Source: JBBDSJ01 sp040905025 (GTDB lineage Bacteria; Pseudomonadota; Gammaproteobacteria; Methylohalomonadales; Methylohalomonadaceae). From it: a stretch of 15,979 bases of DNA. The notes under the pieces were generated by a model, which searched no databases, was not told where the DNA came from, and worked only from the letters and a program-made list of their open reading frames with translations. The DNA is taken from assembly GCA_040905025.1 (NCBI GenBank), contig JBBDSJ010000139.1, positions 1-15,979 of the forward strand, given 5' to 3'. The translations under genes and the position numbers were made by a program. This document shows, one piece after another, positions 1-7,707 of this stretch. Within the stretch, counting starts at the first letter, position 1. Every line of letters starts with the position of its first letter.

Positions 1-1043
1 CTGTTGTCAGTCACTTTTTCCGTTTCTGGTTATGGCTGACGACCGGCATGATTACGAAAGAGTGGGTGGCGATTCACCGCAAGCATCACGCCAGGGTGGA
101 AACACCGGAAGATCCGCACAGCCCGAAGATTTACGGTATCAAAAAAGTACTCTGGGAAGGTGCGGAACTGTACCGTGCCGAAGTGCCGAATCAGGACACC
201 ATGCGTATCTACGGTCACAATACCCCGGACGACTGGATCGAACGCAACGTTTATTCACGTTCGAGTGCGTTGGGCCCAACCTTGATGTTCATTATCAATT
301 TCATATCGTTTGGTTTTGCCGGTGTCGCGATCTGGGCGGTGCAAATGATGTGGATACCGTTTTTTGCTGCCGGCGTGATCAATGGTCTTGGCCATTACTT
401 CGGTTATCGCAATTACGAGACTGAAGATACGTCGTCAAACATTGTTCCGCTGGGTATTTTGATCGGTGGTGAAGAGCTGCACAACAACCATCATTCGTTT
501 GCCAGCTCGGCGAAGTTTTCCAACAAGCCGTGGGAATTTGATATCGGCTGGTTATACATTCAGGTGCTGCAGGCACTGGGTCTGGCCAAAGTCAAGAAAG
601 TTGCCAGCCAGCCGCCAGTCATCATGGAAAAACCGGCAGTTGATCTGGATTCGGTTAAGGCCATCATCAATCATCGTTTATACGTGTTTTCACATTACGC
701 CCGTGATGTTGTAGGCCGGGTATATCGCGATGAACTTGCCAGGGCGGATGCCTGTTCACGTGATCTGCTCAAGCGTGGTAAACGTCTGTTGATCCGGGAT
801 GAAACGCATCTGGATCCGCAGTCACAGGACAAATTGCACGCCGTGCTTGAACGCAGTGATACGTTGCAGGTTGTGTATCAGTTCAAGCAGCAGTTACGTG
901 CCATCTGGCAGGAGAAAACTGCCAGCCATGAAGCCTTGCTGCAGGCATTACAGGACTGGTGTCATCAGGCCGAGGCGAGCGGTATCCAGGCATTGCAGGA
1001 TTTCGCCCGGAGTTTGCGCGGTTATTCCATGCAGCCGGTTTAG
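1..1043 (+). CDS. Fatty acid desaturase, 5'-truncated by the window edge
   Basis: This is the C-terminal 346 residues of a membrane di-iron desaturase, which would insert a double bond into acyl chains (delta-9 acyl-CoA/acyl-lipid type). The frame is open from base 3 without a start, so the gene begins outside the window; the ATG at 48 is internal. Numbering from base 3, the second histidine box HRKHH is at residues 25-29 and the third, HNNHH, at 160-164 within GGEELHNNHHS. Hydrophobic membrane segments lie between them. The first histidine box is expected upstream of the window. After the third box comes a soluble, helical tail of about 150 residues rich in R, Q and L, ending in WCHQAEASGIQALQDFARSL; this tail is absent from minimal desaturases and resembles the C-terminal part of ISL3-family transposases. 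The stop is TAG at 1041-1043. Family assignment is firm; chain specificity is not. Confidence 0.9.
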   Translation, partial: VVSHFFRFWLWLTTGMITKEWVAIHRKHHARVETPEDPHSPKIYGIKKVLWEGAELYRAEVPNQDTMRIYGHNTPDDWIERNVYSRSSALGPTLMFIINFISFGFAGVAIWAVQMMWIPFFAAGVINGLGHYFGYRNYETEDTSSNIVPLGILIGGEELHNNHHSFASSAKFSNKPWEFDIGWLYIQVLQALGLAKVKKVASQPPVIMEKPAVDLDSVKAIINHRLYVFSHYARDVVGRVYRDELARADACSRDLLKRGKRLLIRDETHLDPQSQDKLHAVLERSDTLQVVYQFKQQLRAIWQEKTASHEALLQALQDWCHQAEASGIQALQDFARSLRGYSMQPV

Positions 1044-1106
1044 AACTGGCCACAAAACTATTGCGTTTGCCGATACGGCGTTGCAAACTTGGTCGACACA
1101 GTCGCA

Positions 1107-1210
1107 ACCCTCCCCCTTGCAGGGGGAGGGTTAGGGTGGGGGTATTATTTTTAAAGAAGAGTCGGGTTTTTGCCCCCTCCCCCTAACCCCCTCCCGCGAG
1201 GGGAGGGGGA
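1107..1210. repeat. Inverted pair of REP-like G/C-rich hairpins
   Basis: Two related C-rich/G-rich hairpins face each other. The first has perfect 9-bp arms, ccctccccc (1108-1116) and gggggaggg (1122-1130), with loop ttgca, followed by ttagggtggggg. The second has arms ccccctccc (1187-1195) and gggaggggg (1201-1209) with loop gcgag, preceded by ccccctccccctaa. The reverse complement of the second copy matches the first almost throughout, including the TTAGGG-like tail. An inverted doublet of short palindromes with a conserved single-stranded tail is the layout of REP/BIME elements. It lies just downstream of the desaturase stop, where such elements commonly sit. Further copies should exist elsewhere in the genome if this is right. 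Confidence 0.75.
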
Positions 1211-1305
1211 ATGAATACTGAAGCTGTTTCTAGTGGTATTGCGAGCGCAGCCGGGAGTCGAATATTTTCAAGAGTAACAGGCAGGATTAATTTTTCTCGG
1301 CTAAC

Positions 1306-1342
1306 AAAAAACCCGCGTCAGTATTAATGACGCGGGTTTTTT
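1306..1342. terminator. Bidirectional Rho-independent terminator between desaturase and rpmBG
   Basis: Six A residues (1306-1311), then cccgcgtca (1312-1320), a 7-base loop gtattaa, the perfect complement tgacgcggg (1328-1336) and six T residues (1337-1342). The 9-bp G/C-rich stem is flanked on both sides by a T-tract in the direction of reading, so it can stop the minus-strand rpmB-rpmG transcript and plus-strand read-through from the desaturase. Confidence 0.9.
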
Positions 1343-1347
1343 ACTGG

Positions 1348-1381
1348 ATCCCGGATAGCGCCCTGCGTGCGCTTCCGGGAT
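1348..1381. repeat. Imperfect palindrome, likely dispersed intergenic repeat
   Basis: The arms are atcccgga + agcgc (1348-1355, 1357-1361) and gcgct + tccgggat (1369-1373, 1374-1381), with one bulged T at 1356 and loop cctgcgt. The pairing is long and has no T-tract, so it is not a terminator. Palindromes with a CCGGA...TCCGG core are common as dispersed intergenic repeats in proteobacteria. Only one copy is seen here. Confidence 0.55.
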
Positions 1382-1408
1382 GACCGTGATCAGTAACTGA
1401 TCACGGTC
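1382..1408. repeat. Perfect 12-bp hairpin overlapping the rpmG stop codon
   Basis: gaccgtgatcag (1382-1393) pairs perfectly with ctgatcacggtc (1397-1408) across a 3-base loop. The right arm runs into the TGA stop of rpmG (1409-1407 on the minus strand). It abuts the preceding palindrome and lies about 40 bases before the terminator in the rpmBG transcript. It may help stabilise the 3' end of that mRNA; this is inference. Confidence 0.6.
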
Positions 1409-1562
1409 ACTTGATTTTGGCTTCCTTGTACATCACATGCTGGCGAATGGTTGGATCAAATTTCTTGATCTCCATTTTCTCCGGCATGTTTTTCTTGTTC
1501 TTGGTCGTGGTATAAAAATGACCGGTGCCGGCGCTGGATACAAGTCGGATTTTGTCACGCAT
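1407..1562 (-). CDS. rpmG: 50S ribosomal protein L33
   Basis: A 51-residue basic protein of the large ribosomal subunit, near the tRNA exit site. The sequence MRDKIRLVSSAGTGHFYTTT...HVMYKEAKIK is a full-length L33. It has no CxxC pairs, so it is the zinc-independent (C-minus) form usual in gammaproteobacteria. The frame could be extended 14 codons upstream, but ATG at 1562 matches the conserved N-terminus and is preceded by the ribosome-binding stretch agggag. It lies 10 bases after the rpmB stop, the classic rpmB-rpmG pair, and shares its promoter. The bidirectional terminator at 1306-1342 follows. Confidence 0.97.
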   Translation of the reverse strand: MRDKIRLVSSAGTGHFYTTTKNKKNMPEKMEIKKFDPTIRQHVMYKEAKIK

Positions 1563-1572
1563 AGTGGGCTCC

Positions 1573-1809
1573 CTAGATCTTTGCGCCGCGGCCGCGCAGG
1601 TCAATCAGAACCTGGTCGATGCCGTTTTTATCAATGGTACGCAAACCCTGGTGTGAAACGCGCAGTTTCACCCAGCGGTTCTCGCTCTCGACCCAGAACC
1701 GGCGGGTATGCAGGTTCGGCAAAAAGCGGCGCTTGGTCTTGTTGTTGGCGTGCGAAACGTTATTCCCGCTAAGGGGACGTTTGCCGGTTACCTGACAGAC
1801 GCGAGACAT
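1573..1809 (-). CDS. rpmB: 50S ribosomal protein L28
   Basis: A 78-residue large-subunit protein, very close to Escherichia coli L28 in order and length (MSRVCQVTGKRP...GNNVSHANNKTKRRFLPNL...FWVESENRWVKLRVS...RGRGAKI). Only one cysteine (C5) is present, so this is the form without a zinc ribbon. The open frame extends upstream to 1890, but ATG at 1809 is the conserved start, with an aggat ribosome-binding stretch upstream. It is the first gene of the rpmB-rpmG operon, with promoter TTGGCT-17-TATGAT at 1862-1890. In many gammaproteobacteria radC lies directly upstream of this pair; here about 7 kb of other genes intervene. Confidence 0.97.
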   Translation of the reverse strand: MSRVCQVTGKRPLSGNNVSHANNKTKRRFLPNLHTRRFWVESENRWVKLRVSHQGLRTIDKNGIDQVLIDLRGRGAKI

Positions 1810-1861
1810 AACTTCTAATCCTGTAAAAGACTTAATTGGAGTTGTCGGAAAAAGACGGCGG

Positions 1862-1890
1862 ATCATACCCGGAAACCGGCGGCCAGCCAA
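1862..1890 (-). promoter_or_regulatory. Sigma70-type promoter of rpmB-rpmG
   Basis: On the minus strand, TTGGCT (1890-1885) is followed after exactly 17 bases by TATGAT (1867-1862). Both hexamers are close to consensus. A start near 1855 would leave a leader of about 45 bases before the rpmB ATG at 1809. Confidence 0.6.
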
Positions 1891-1964
1891 GCCCTGTCTG
1901 ACCCGGCTGAGACAACGGAATTCATTATATAGACTTGGCGCCCGGCAATCACAGAGCCTGATTA

Positions 1965-4679
1965 ATGATAAATCACGAAGCAGACACTCACAAACCGGCA
2001 GACTGGCACGCTCTGGATACCGGCCAGGTACTGCAGGATCTGGAATCCGGTAAGGACGGTCTGAGTCCGGAGCAGGCGGCCGCGCGGCTGGCCGAGATCG
2101 GTCCCAATCGACTGCCAGAGGCGCCGCGGCGTGGGGTGTTGGCGCGATTTGCTGTCCAGTTCAACAATCTGCTGATTCAAATCCTGATAGCGGCGGCGGT
2201 GATCACGGCCCTGATGGGCCATTATCTGGACATGGCCGTGATTCTGGCCGTCGTGCTGGTGAATACCCTGTTCAGCTTTATCCAGGAAGGCCGTGCCGAG
2301 CAGGCGCTGGATGCCATTCGCAATCTGCTCAGTTTGCGCGCCCAGGTATTTCGCGGTGGTCAGCGTTTGACCGTGGCTGCCGAAGATCTGGTGCCGGGTG
2401 ATGTTGTCCTCATTGAGGCCGGCGATCGGGTGCCGGCGGACTTGCGCCTGCTGCGCGCCAGCAGTCTGCAGATCGAGGAGGCGGCACTTACCGGCGAATC
2501 GGTGCCCGTCAGTAAAACCACGGCGCCGGCCGCCAGCGACGCCGCCCTGGGTGATCGGGACGGCATGGCTTTCTCCAGCACGCTGGTCACCGCCGGTCAG
2601 GGTCTTGGCGTGGTGGTGGCAACCGGCGCCCGTACCGAGATTGGCCGTATCAGCCAGCTGCTCGAGGACGTCGAAACCCAGCAAACACCACTGCTGCGGC
2701 AGATTGCCGTGTTTACCCGCTGGCTGAGCCTGGCCATCCTGGTGGTGGGCGCGGCCACGTTCCTGTTTGGCTGGTTGTTGCGGGATCTGGATCCGAATGA
2801 CGTCTTTATGATGGTCGTTGGCCTGTCGGTGGCGGCGATCCCGGAAGGCCTGCCGGCGATTCTGACGGTCACGCTGGCCATTGGCGTGCAACGCATGGCG
2901 CGCCGGCACGCAATCATCCGCAAATTGCCGGCGGTGGAAACGCTGGGTGCGGTGTCCACGATTTGCAGCGACAAGACCGGTACGCTGACGCGCAATGAGA
3001 TGAGCCTGCAAAGTGTGGTAACGATGGCGGATCGCTATGACATCAGTGGCACTGGCTACGTCCCCGACGGCCAGTTCAGTGACGGTGACGGGCAAACAAT
3101 CAATCCGGCCGATGTTCCCGAACTGATGGATGTAATGCGCTGCGTCTTGTTGTGCAACGATGCCGAATTACATCAGGAAGGTGATGACTGGCAGATTGCC
3201 GGTGATCCGATGGAAGCGGCGCTGTTGGTGGCGGCGCGCAAAGCGGGGCTCGACCCGGTTGACGAAACCGCCGCCTGGCCACGCCAGGCGGTGATCCCGT
3301 TTGATGCTGCCCATCGTTATATGGCGACATCGCATCAGACACCTGAAGGCGATGCGCGGCTGGTGGTCAAGGGTGCGCCCGAGCAGATACTGGCCATGTG
3401 CAACTCGGTGCAAACGGCAGACGGCAGTGCCGAACTGGATTTGAATCACTGGGAACAACGTATTCATGCGCTGGCCGCGCAGGGTCAGCGGGTACTCGCG
3501 CTGGCGCACAAACCGTTGGCCAATACCGGCCAGAAAGAACTCAGCCATGATGATGTGGCAGGTGATCTGATGCTGCTGGGTTTACTCGGCCTGATCGATC
3601 CGCCGCGTGACGAAGCCATCGCCGCGGTACGTGAATGCCACGATGCCGGTATCGCGGTCAAAATGATTACCGGCGATCATGCCGAGACCGCCCGCGCCAT
3701 CGGTGCGCAAATCGGCCTGAAAAACAGCGCTGAAGTCCTGACCGGTGCCGATCTGGATCAGATGGATGATGATGCGCTGGCGGCCCGGGTTACTGAAGTC
3801 GATATCTTTGCGCGCACGAACCCGACGCATAAACTGCGGCTGGTCACGGCCCTGCAGCGTGATGGTGATGTGGTGGCGATGACTGGTGATGGTGTCAACG
3901 ATGCGCCTGCGTTGAAGCGCGCCGATGTCGGTATTGCGATGGGACAAAAGGGTACCGAGGCGGCCAAGGAAGCCGCCGAAATGGTGCTGACTGATGACAA
4001 CTTTGTTTCTATCGCCGCCGCCGTGCGTGAAGGCCGCACGGTGTATGATAATCTGAAAAAAGCAATCATCTTTTTGTTGCCGGTCAATGGCGGTGAATCA
4101 CTGAGTCTTATTATTGCCATTTTGTTTGGTTTGACCTTGCCGATTGCACCGCTGCAGATCCTCTGGGTGAATATGGTGAGTTCCGTGGCGCTGGCGATGG
4201 TGCTGGCATTTGAGCCGGCCGAGCGTGACATTATGCAGCGGCCACCGCGGCCGGCCAGTGAAGCGCTGTTATCGCGTTTTCTGGTCTGGCGTATCACGCT
4301 GGTATCCGTCTTGTTCACGCTCGGGATTTACGGGTTGTTTGGCTGGGCGCTGCAACAGGGGATGAGCGTTGAAGCGGCGCGAACGCTGGCGGTGAACGCA
4401 CTGGTGGCGATGGAAGTCTGGTATCTGTTCAGTGTGCGTTACCTGAGCGCACCGTCGTTTACGTTTACCGGTGTGCAGGGCACGCGGCCGGTGTTGATCA
4501 GTCTGGCCACGGTGGTCGTGTTGCAGTTGTTGTTTATTTACGCGCCGTTTATGGGGCGGTTGTTCGCGACCGAGGCATTGCCGTTCGTCAGTCTGATGTG
4601 GGCACTGGCCGCCGGCCTGGTGCTGTTTGTCCTGCTGGAACTGGAAAAATGGATGCGCCGTTCCATGCCGGCGGCATGA
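1965..4679 (+). CDS. P2-type cation-transporting ATPase, substrate unresolved
   Basis: A 904-residue P-type ATPase that would pump a cation across the inner membrane using ATP. It has an N-terminal cation-ATPase region, the actuator motif TGES (176-179), membrane helix M4 with PEGLP (293-297), the phosphorylation site DKTGT (D336), the nucleotide-binding KGAPE (469-473) and the hinge TGDGVNDAP (640-648). About ten membrane helices are visible, four before and six after the catalytic core. Compared with SERCA calcium pumps, equivalents of E309 (E294), N768 (N708), E771 (E711), N796 (N736) and E908 (E817) are kept. The usual T-D pair in M6 is S739-S740, so the key Asp800 equivalent is missing. 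It therefore belongs to the broad calcium/PMA-like bacterial group but may not be a calcium pump. ATG 1965 follows only a weak ribosome-binding site. It faces and nearly touches the Pat gene (stops four bases apart). Family is certain, ion unknown. Confidence 0.93.
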   Translation: MINHEADTHKPADWHALDTGQVLQDLESGKDGLSPEQAAARLAEIGPNRLPEAPRRGVLARFAVQFNNLLIQILIAAAVITALMGHYLDMAVILAVVLVNTLFSFIQEGRAEQALDAIRNLLSLRAQVFRGGQRLTVAAEDLVPGDVVLIEAGDRVPADLRLLRASSLQIEEAALTGESVPVSKTTAPAASDAALGDRDGMAFSSTLVTAGQGLGVVVATGARTEIGRISQLLEDVETQQTPLLRQIAVFTRWLSLAILVVGAATFLFGWLLRDLDPNDVFMMVVGLSVAAIPEGLPAILTVTLAIGVQRMARRHAIIRKLPAVETLGAVSTICSDKTGTLTRNEMSLQSVVTMADRYDISGTGYVPDGQFSDGDGQTINPADVPELMDVMRCVLLCNDAELHQEGDDWQIAGDPMEAALLVAARKAGLDPVDETAAWPRQAVIPFDAAHRYMATSHQTPEGDARLVVKGAPEQILAMCNSVQTADGSAELDLNHWEQRIHALAAQGQRVLALAHKPLANTGQKELSHDDVAGDLMLLGLLGLIDPPRDEAIAAVRECHDAGIAVKMITGDHAETARAIGAQIGLKNSAEVLTGADLDQMDDDALAARVTEVDIFARTNPTHKLRLVTALQRDGDVVAMTGDGVNDAPALKRADVGIAMGQKGTEAAKEAAEMVLTDDNFVSIAAAVREGRTVYDNLKKAIIFLLPVNGGESLSLIIAILFGLTLPIAPLQILWVNMVSSVALAMVLAFEPAERDIMQRPPRPASEALLSRFLVWRITLVSVLFTLGIYGLFGWALQQGMSVEAARTLAVNALVAMEVWYLFSVRYLSAPSFTFTGVQGTRPVLISLATVVVLQLLFIYAPFMGRLFATEALPFVSLMWALAAGLVLFVLLELEKWMRRSMPAA

Positions 4680-4683
4680 CAAA

Positions 4684-7356
4684 CTAACTCAAGTCCAGTC
4701 GCAGATTGACCACGCCGTCATCGCCGTGGCGAATGTCGAAATCAAAGGCTCTGGCCAGATGCAGCATGGTGCTGTTATCCGGCAGGGTCTGGCCGACCAG
4801 TCGTTTTGTGCCGCGTTCGCGACAGTAAGCAATGATTTTTTTCATCAGCAGGTGACCAATGCCGCGACCCTGATTCTTGCTGGCGATCACGATGGCAAAT
4901 TCGGCTTCAATATTGTCGGCATCACAGACCTTGCGTACGACACCCAGTGTCTGCCCCGGTTGACCGTTACCCCCTGTAGTCGCGATGAATGCCATCTCGC
5001 GGTCGTAATCAATCTGGGTAAAACGCGCGAGTTGATTATGTTGCACAACATTGCTCATGGCACGAAAGAACCGGAATAACTTGTCTTGTGGCGACAGGCC
5101 GCGGAAAAACTCCAGATGCGAAGCTTCATCTTCCGGTTTGATCGGCCGCAGTAACAGCGACGTGCCATCCGCCAGCGTAATCCGTTCCTCCAGTTCCTGT
5201 GGATATGGCCGGATCGCAAGCCGGCTGCTGTCATTTGCTTCCGGATTGCTCACGCGAACGCGTGCATCCAGTGCCAGCACGCCATCACTGTCGGCGAACA
5301 ATGGATTGATGTCGAGTTCCTGAACTTCCGGCAAATCAATAATAATTTGCGCGACCTTGATTAAGGTCAGCCGGATGGCTTCAAGATCCACCGCTGCGGT
5401 ATCGCGGTAGCCTTGCAGCTCACGGTAAATCCGGGTGCGTGCCATGAGTTGATCGGCCAGTGCCAGGTTCAACGGCGGCAGTTCAATGGCCGTGTCATCG
5501 GCGACCTCGACCGAGGTGCCGCCCTTGCCGAACAGAATCGCCGGGCCGAAGATGTTGTCGGTGCTGGCGCCGATAATCAGCTCATGTGCGCCGGGTCGGC
5601 GTGCCATTTTCTGTACCGTAAATCCGTCAATCCGGGCATCCGGATGGGAACGCTGGATGCGGCTGAGCATGCCTTCGGCCGCATAACGCAGTAATTTGCC
5701 GGATTCGATATTCAGTAGTACACCGCCGACATCGGACTTGTGCGTGATGTCGGTGGAGAGAATCTTTAGTGCGACCGGGTAACCGATGGCATCGGCCGTG
5801 GCAACGGCGGCATCCACGTCTGCGGCGACGCGGGTATCCACTACCGGGATATCGTAGGCCGTGAGCACCGCCTTGGCCTGGGGTTCGGTCAGTAACTCGT
5901 GCCCGTCAGCCAGGGCCTTGCTGATCACTTCCCGGGCCTGTGCGGTATCCGGCGTGAATTCTTCCGGAATGGATTTCGGCGTTTGCATCAATGCCTGCTG
6001 ATTGGCCTGATATTCGACCATCTGCAGGAAGGCACGTACGGCGGCATCCGGTGTTTCGTAACTGGGCACGCCCTGTTCTTCAAAATGTTTGCGCGCCGCA
6101 TCGACAGCGGCTGCACCCATCCAGCAGGTAAAAATCGCCTTGCGGTTTTGTTTGATCTCGGTACAAATCGCCCGTGCCACTTCGGTGTTGTCTATAACTG
6201 CGGACGGTACCAGCATTACCAGGATGGCGTCACAGTTTTTGTCCTTCAGCAGCACCTTGAGGGCATTGACATAGCGTTCGGCACCGCCATCGCCAATGAT
6301 GTCGACCGGGTTGCCATGCGACCAGGTCGATGGCAGCAACTCATCAAGCGCGTCCAATGTGCCCGCTTCGAGCTCAGCCAGGTGGCCACCACCACTGACA
6401 AGTGAATCGGTGGCCAGCACACCGGGCCCGCCGCCATTGGTCAGGATCGCCAGCCGGTTGCCGGGCACTGGCCGGGCGCGCGCCAGCGTTTCAATGGCAC
6501 CGAACAGATCCTCGATTGTGAATACGCGCAACATCCCGGCGCGGCGGACAGCACTGTCGAACACGACATCGCTGCCGGCGAGTGCGCCGGTATGAGACGT
6601 GGCCGCTTTTGCACCCTCCTTGACGCGGCCGGACTTGATCACGATGACCGGTTTGTTACGCGCGGTGGCACGTGCCGCCGACATGAATTTGCGCGCATGC
6701 TTGATCGATTCGATGTAGAGCAATATGCCGGAGGTCTTTGGATCGTTGCCGAGGTAGTCGAGCAGATCACCGAAGTCGACATCACTGCTGTTGCCGAGTG
6801 AAATGAAATGTGAAAAACCGATGCCGCGTGATTTGGCCCAGTCGATCATCATCGTGCACAGCGCGCCGGACTGTGATACCAGCGCCAGTTTGCCGGGCAG
6901 CGAATCGGTGTGGGCAAAGCTGGCATTGAGTCCGAGGTTGGGTAACAGCAGGCCGACGCAATTCGGCCCGAGAATACGCAGGCCATAAGGTTTGGCGGCA
7001 TCCAGCAATTGCTGTTCCAGTGGCTGGCCGTCAACTTCAGTGTTGAAACCGGCGCTCAGGACGACTGCCGCGCGCGTGCCGCGTTCACCGAACTGACTGA
7101 TAATGCCCGGCACGGTCGCCGCCGGCGTGGCGACGACCAGCAGATCCGGCGTCTCCGGCAAGGCGGCGGCGTCCGGATAACAGGTCTGACCGAGGATTTC
7201 ATCGTACTTTGGATTGACCGGCCAGACAGGCCCCTTGAATGAACCATCCAGCAGATTTTTCATTACCAGATAACCAAGACTGCCGACAGTGGCCGAGGCA
7301 CCGACCAGGGCGACAGATTTCGGTTTCAGCAAATGATCAAGATTCAGAACGCTCAT
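4684..7356 (-). CDS. pat: Acyl-CoA synthetase (ADP-forming)-like / GNAT protein acetyltransferase, Pat/PatZ family
   Basis: An 890-residue, four-part protein with the layout and length of enterobacterial Pat/PatZ (YfiQ), which acetylates lysines of proteins such as acetyl-CoA synthetase. The order is: CoA-binding Rossmann domain (about 1-130, VALVGASATVGSLG near the start), succinyl-CoA-synthetase-like CoA-ligase domains (about 145-470), an ATP-grasp region (about 490-715, HKSDVGGV at 539-546) and a C-terminal GNAT domain (about 728-885). The GNAT acetyl-CoA loop is QGRGIG (829-834), and a probable catalytic glutamate is E819 in AEFAI. H255 in SHTGALAGSD sits where ADP-forming synthetases carry their phosphohistidine, so the synthetase half may still be active; Pat of enterobacteria is regarded as having a regulatory, non-catalytic synthetase region. 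ATG 7356 gives the expected N-terminus but has no clear ribosome-binding site. Stand-alone gene, convergent with the ATPase. Confidence 0.88.
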   Translation of the reverse strand: MSVLNLDHLLKPKSVALVGASATVGSLGYLVMKNLLDGSFKGPVWPVNPKYDEILGQTCYPDAAALPETPDLLVVATPAATVPGIISQFGERGTRAAVVLSAGFNTEVDGQPLEQQLLDAAKPYGLRILGPNCVGLLLPNLGLNASFAHTDSLPGKLALVSQSGALCTMMIDWAKSRGIGFSHFISLGNSSDVDFGDLLDYLGNDPKTSGILLYIESIKHARKFMSAARATARNKPVIVIKSGRVKEGAKAATSHTGALAGSDVVFDSAVRRAGMLRVFTIEDLFGAIETLARARPVPGNRLAILTNGGGPGVLATDSLVSGGGHLAELEAGTLDALDELLPSTWSHGNPVDIIGDGGAERYVNALKVLLKDKNCDAILVMLVPSAVIDNTEVARAICTEIKQNRKAIFTCWMGAAAVDAARKHFEEQGVPSYETPDAAVRAFLQMVEYQANQQALMQTPKSIPEEFTPDTAQAREVISKALADGHELLTEPQAKAVLTAYDIPVVDTRVAADVDAAVATADAIGYPVALKILSTDITHKSDVGGVLLNIESGKLLRYAAEGMLSRIQRSHPDARIDGFTVQKMARRPGAHELIIGASTDNIFGPAILFGKGGTSVEVADDTAIELPPLNLALADQLMARTRIYRELQGYRDTAAVDLEAIRLTLIKVAQIIIDLPEVQELDINPLFADSDGVLALDARVRVSNPEANDSSRLAIRPYPQELEERITLADGTSLLLRPIKPEDEASHLEFFRGLSPQDKLFRFFRAMSNVVQHNQLARFTQIDYDREMAFIATTGGNGQPGQTLGVVRKVCDADNIEAEFAIVIASKNQGRGIGHLLMKKIIAYCRERGTKRLVGQTLPDNSTMLHLARAFDFDIRHGDDGVVNLRLDLS

Positions 7357-7707
7357 GGTGATTTCAGACTAGCGGTTTAATATTGCCGCCAGATTACACC
7401 TTGATGTTGCGTTGCAGCAAGAGTATTTATGCCCTGCTTTGCTGGCGGGAATATCAGCTACGAGAGCGAATATGCCGGCAGCGACGATAATCACGCCTTC
7501 GGCGCTACGTACCGGATGAGGTGGTAGGCGTTTCTTTAACAAGCGGGATTGATTTCTGAGCAGGCCTGCGGCAGTTCCGGAATAATTGCAGCGTGGCTGC
7601 CGGCGGCGAGGATGACGAAAAGGCAGGACTAGTAGCAATGCCTGGGCACGCAAAGCGCGCTAGTGGGTATTCAGTCATGCTTGAGATGAGTTCGAACGTG
7701 CTTTGCG
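7357..7707. other. Gene-free stretch between yafQ and the Pat gene
   Basis: No convincing gene. An open frame on the minus strand at 7369-7653 has a composition unlike its neighbours (rich in R, L, C and N), no recognisable domain and no ribosome-binding site, so I leave it out. Two inverted repeats are visible: gccggcagc (7474-7482) with gctgccggc (7596-7604), and acgcaaagc (7648-7656) with gctttgcgt (7700-7708, reaching the yafQ stop). Their loops are long, so they are more likely remnants of an old mobile element than terminators. Confidence 0.4.
7391..7420 (-). promoter_or_regulatory. Possible promoter of the Pat-family gene
   Basis: On the minus strand, TTGCTG (7420-7415), an 18-base spacer and TAATCT (7396-7391), the latter preceded by TG. 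It lies about 35 bases upstream of the ATG at 7356. The match is moderate and no activator site such as a CRP box was recognised. Confidence 0.3.

Noticed and set aside
1924..1929. Perfect TATAAT on the minus strand upstream of rpmB
   Set aside because: No acceptable -35 hexamer at 15-19 bases; the TTGGCT-17-TATGAT pair closer to rpmB is a better promoter.
1962..3095. 377-residue minus-strand open frame opposite the ATPase
   Set aside because: Lies fully antisense to a clear P-type ATPase; H/Q/R-rich low-complexity translation typical of a shadow frame in GC-rich coding DNA.
7369..7653. 94-residue open frame on the minus strand upstream of the Pat gene
   Set aside because: Rich in R, L, C and N with no domain or ribosome-binding site, in a spacer with remnant-like inverted repeats; codon use does not resemble neighbouring genes.
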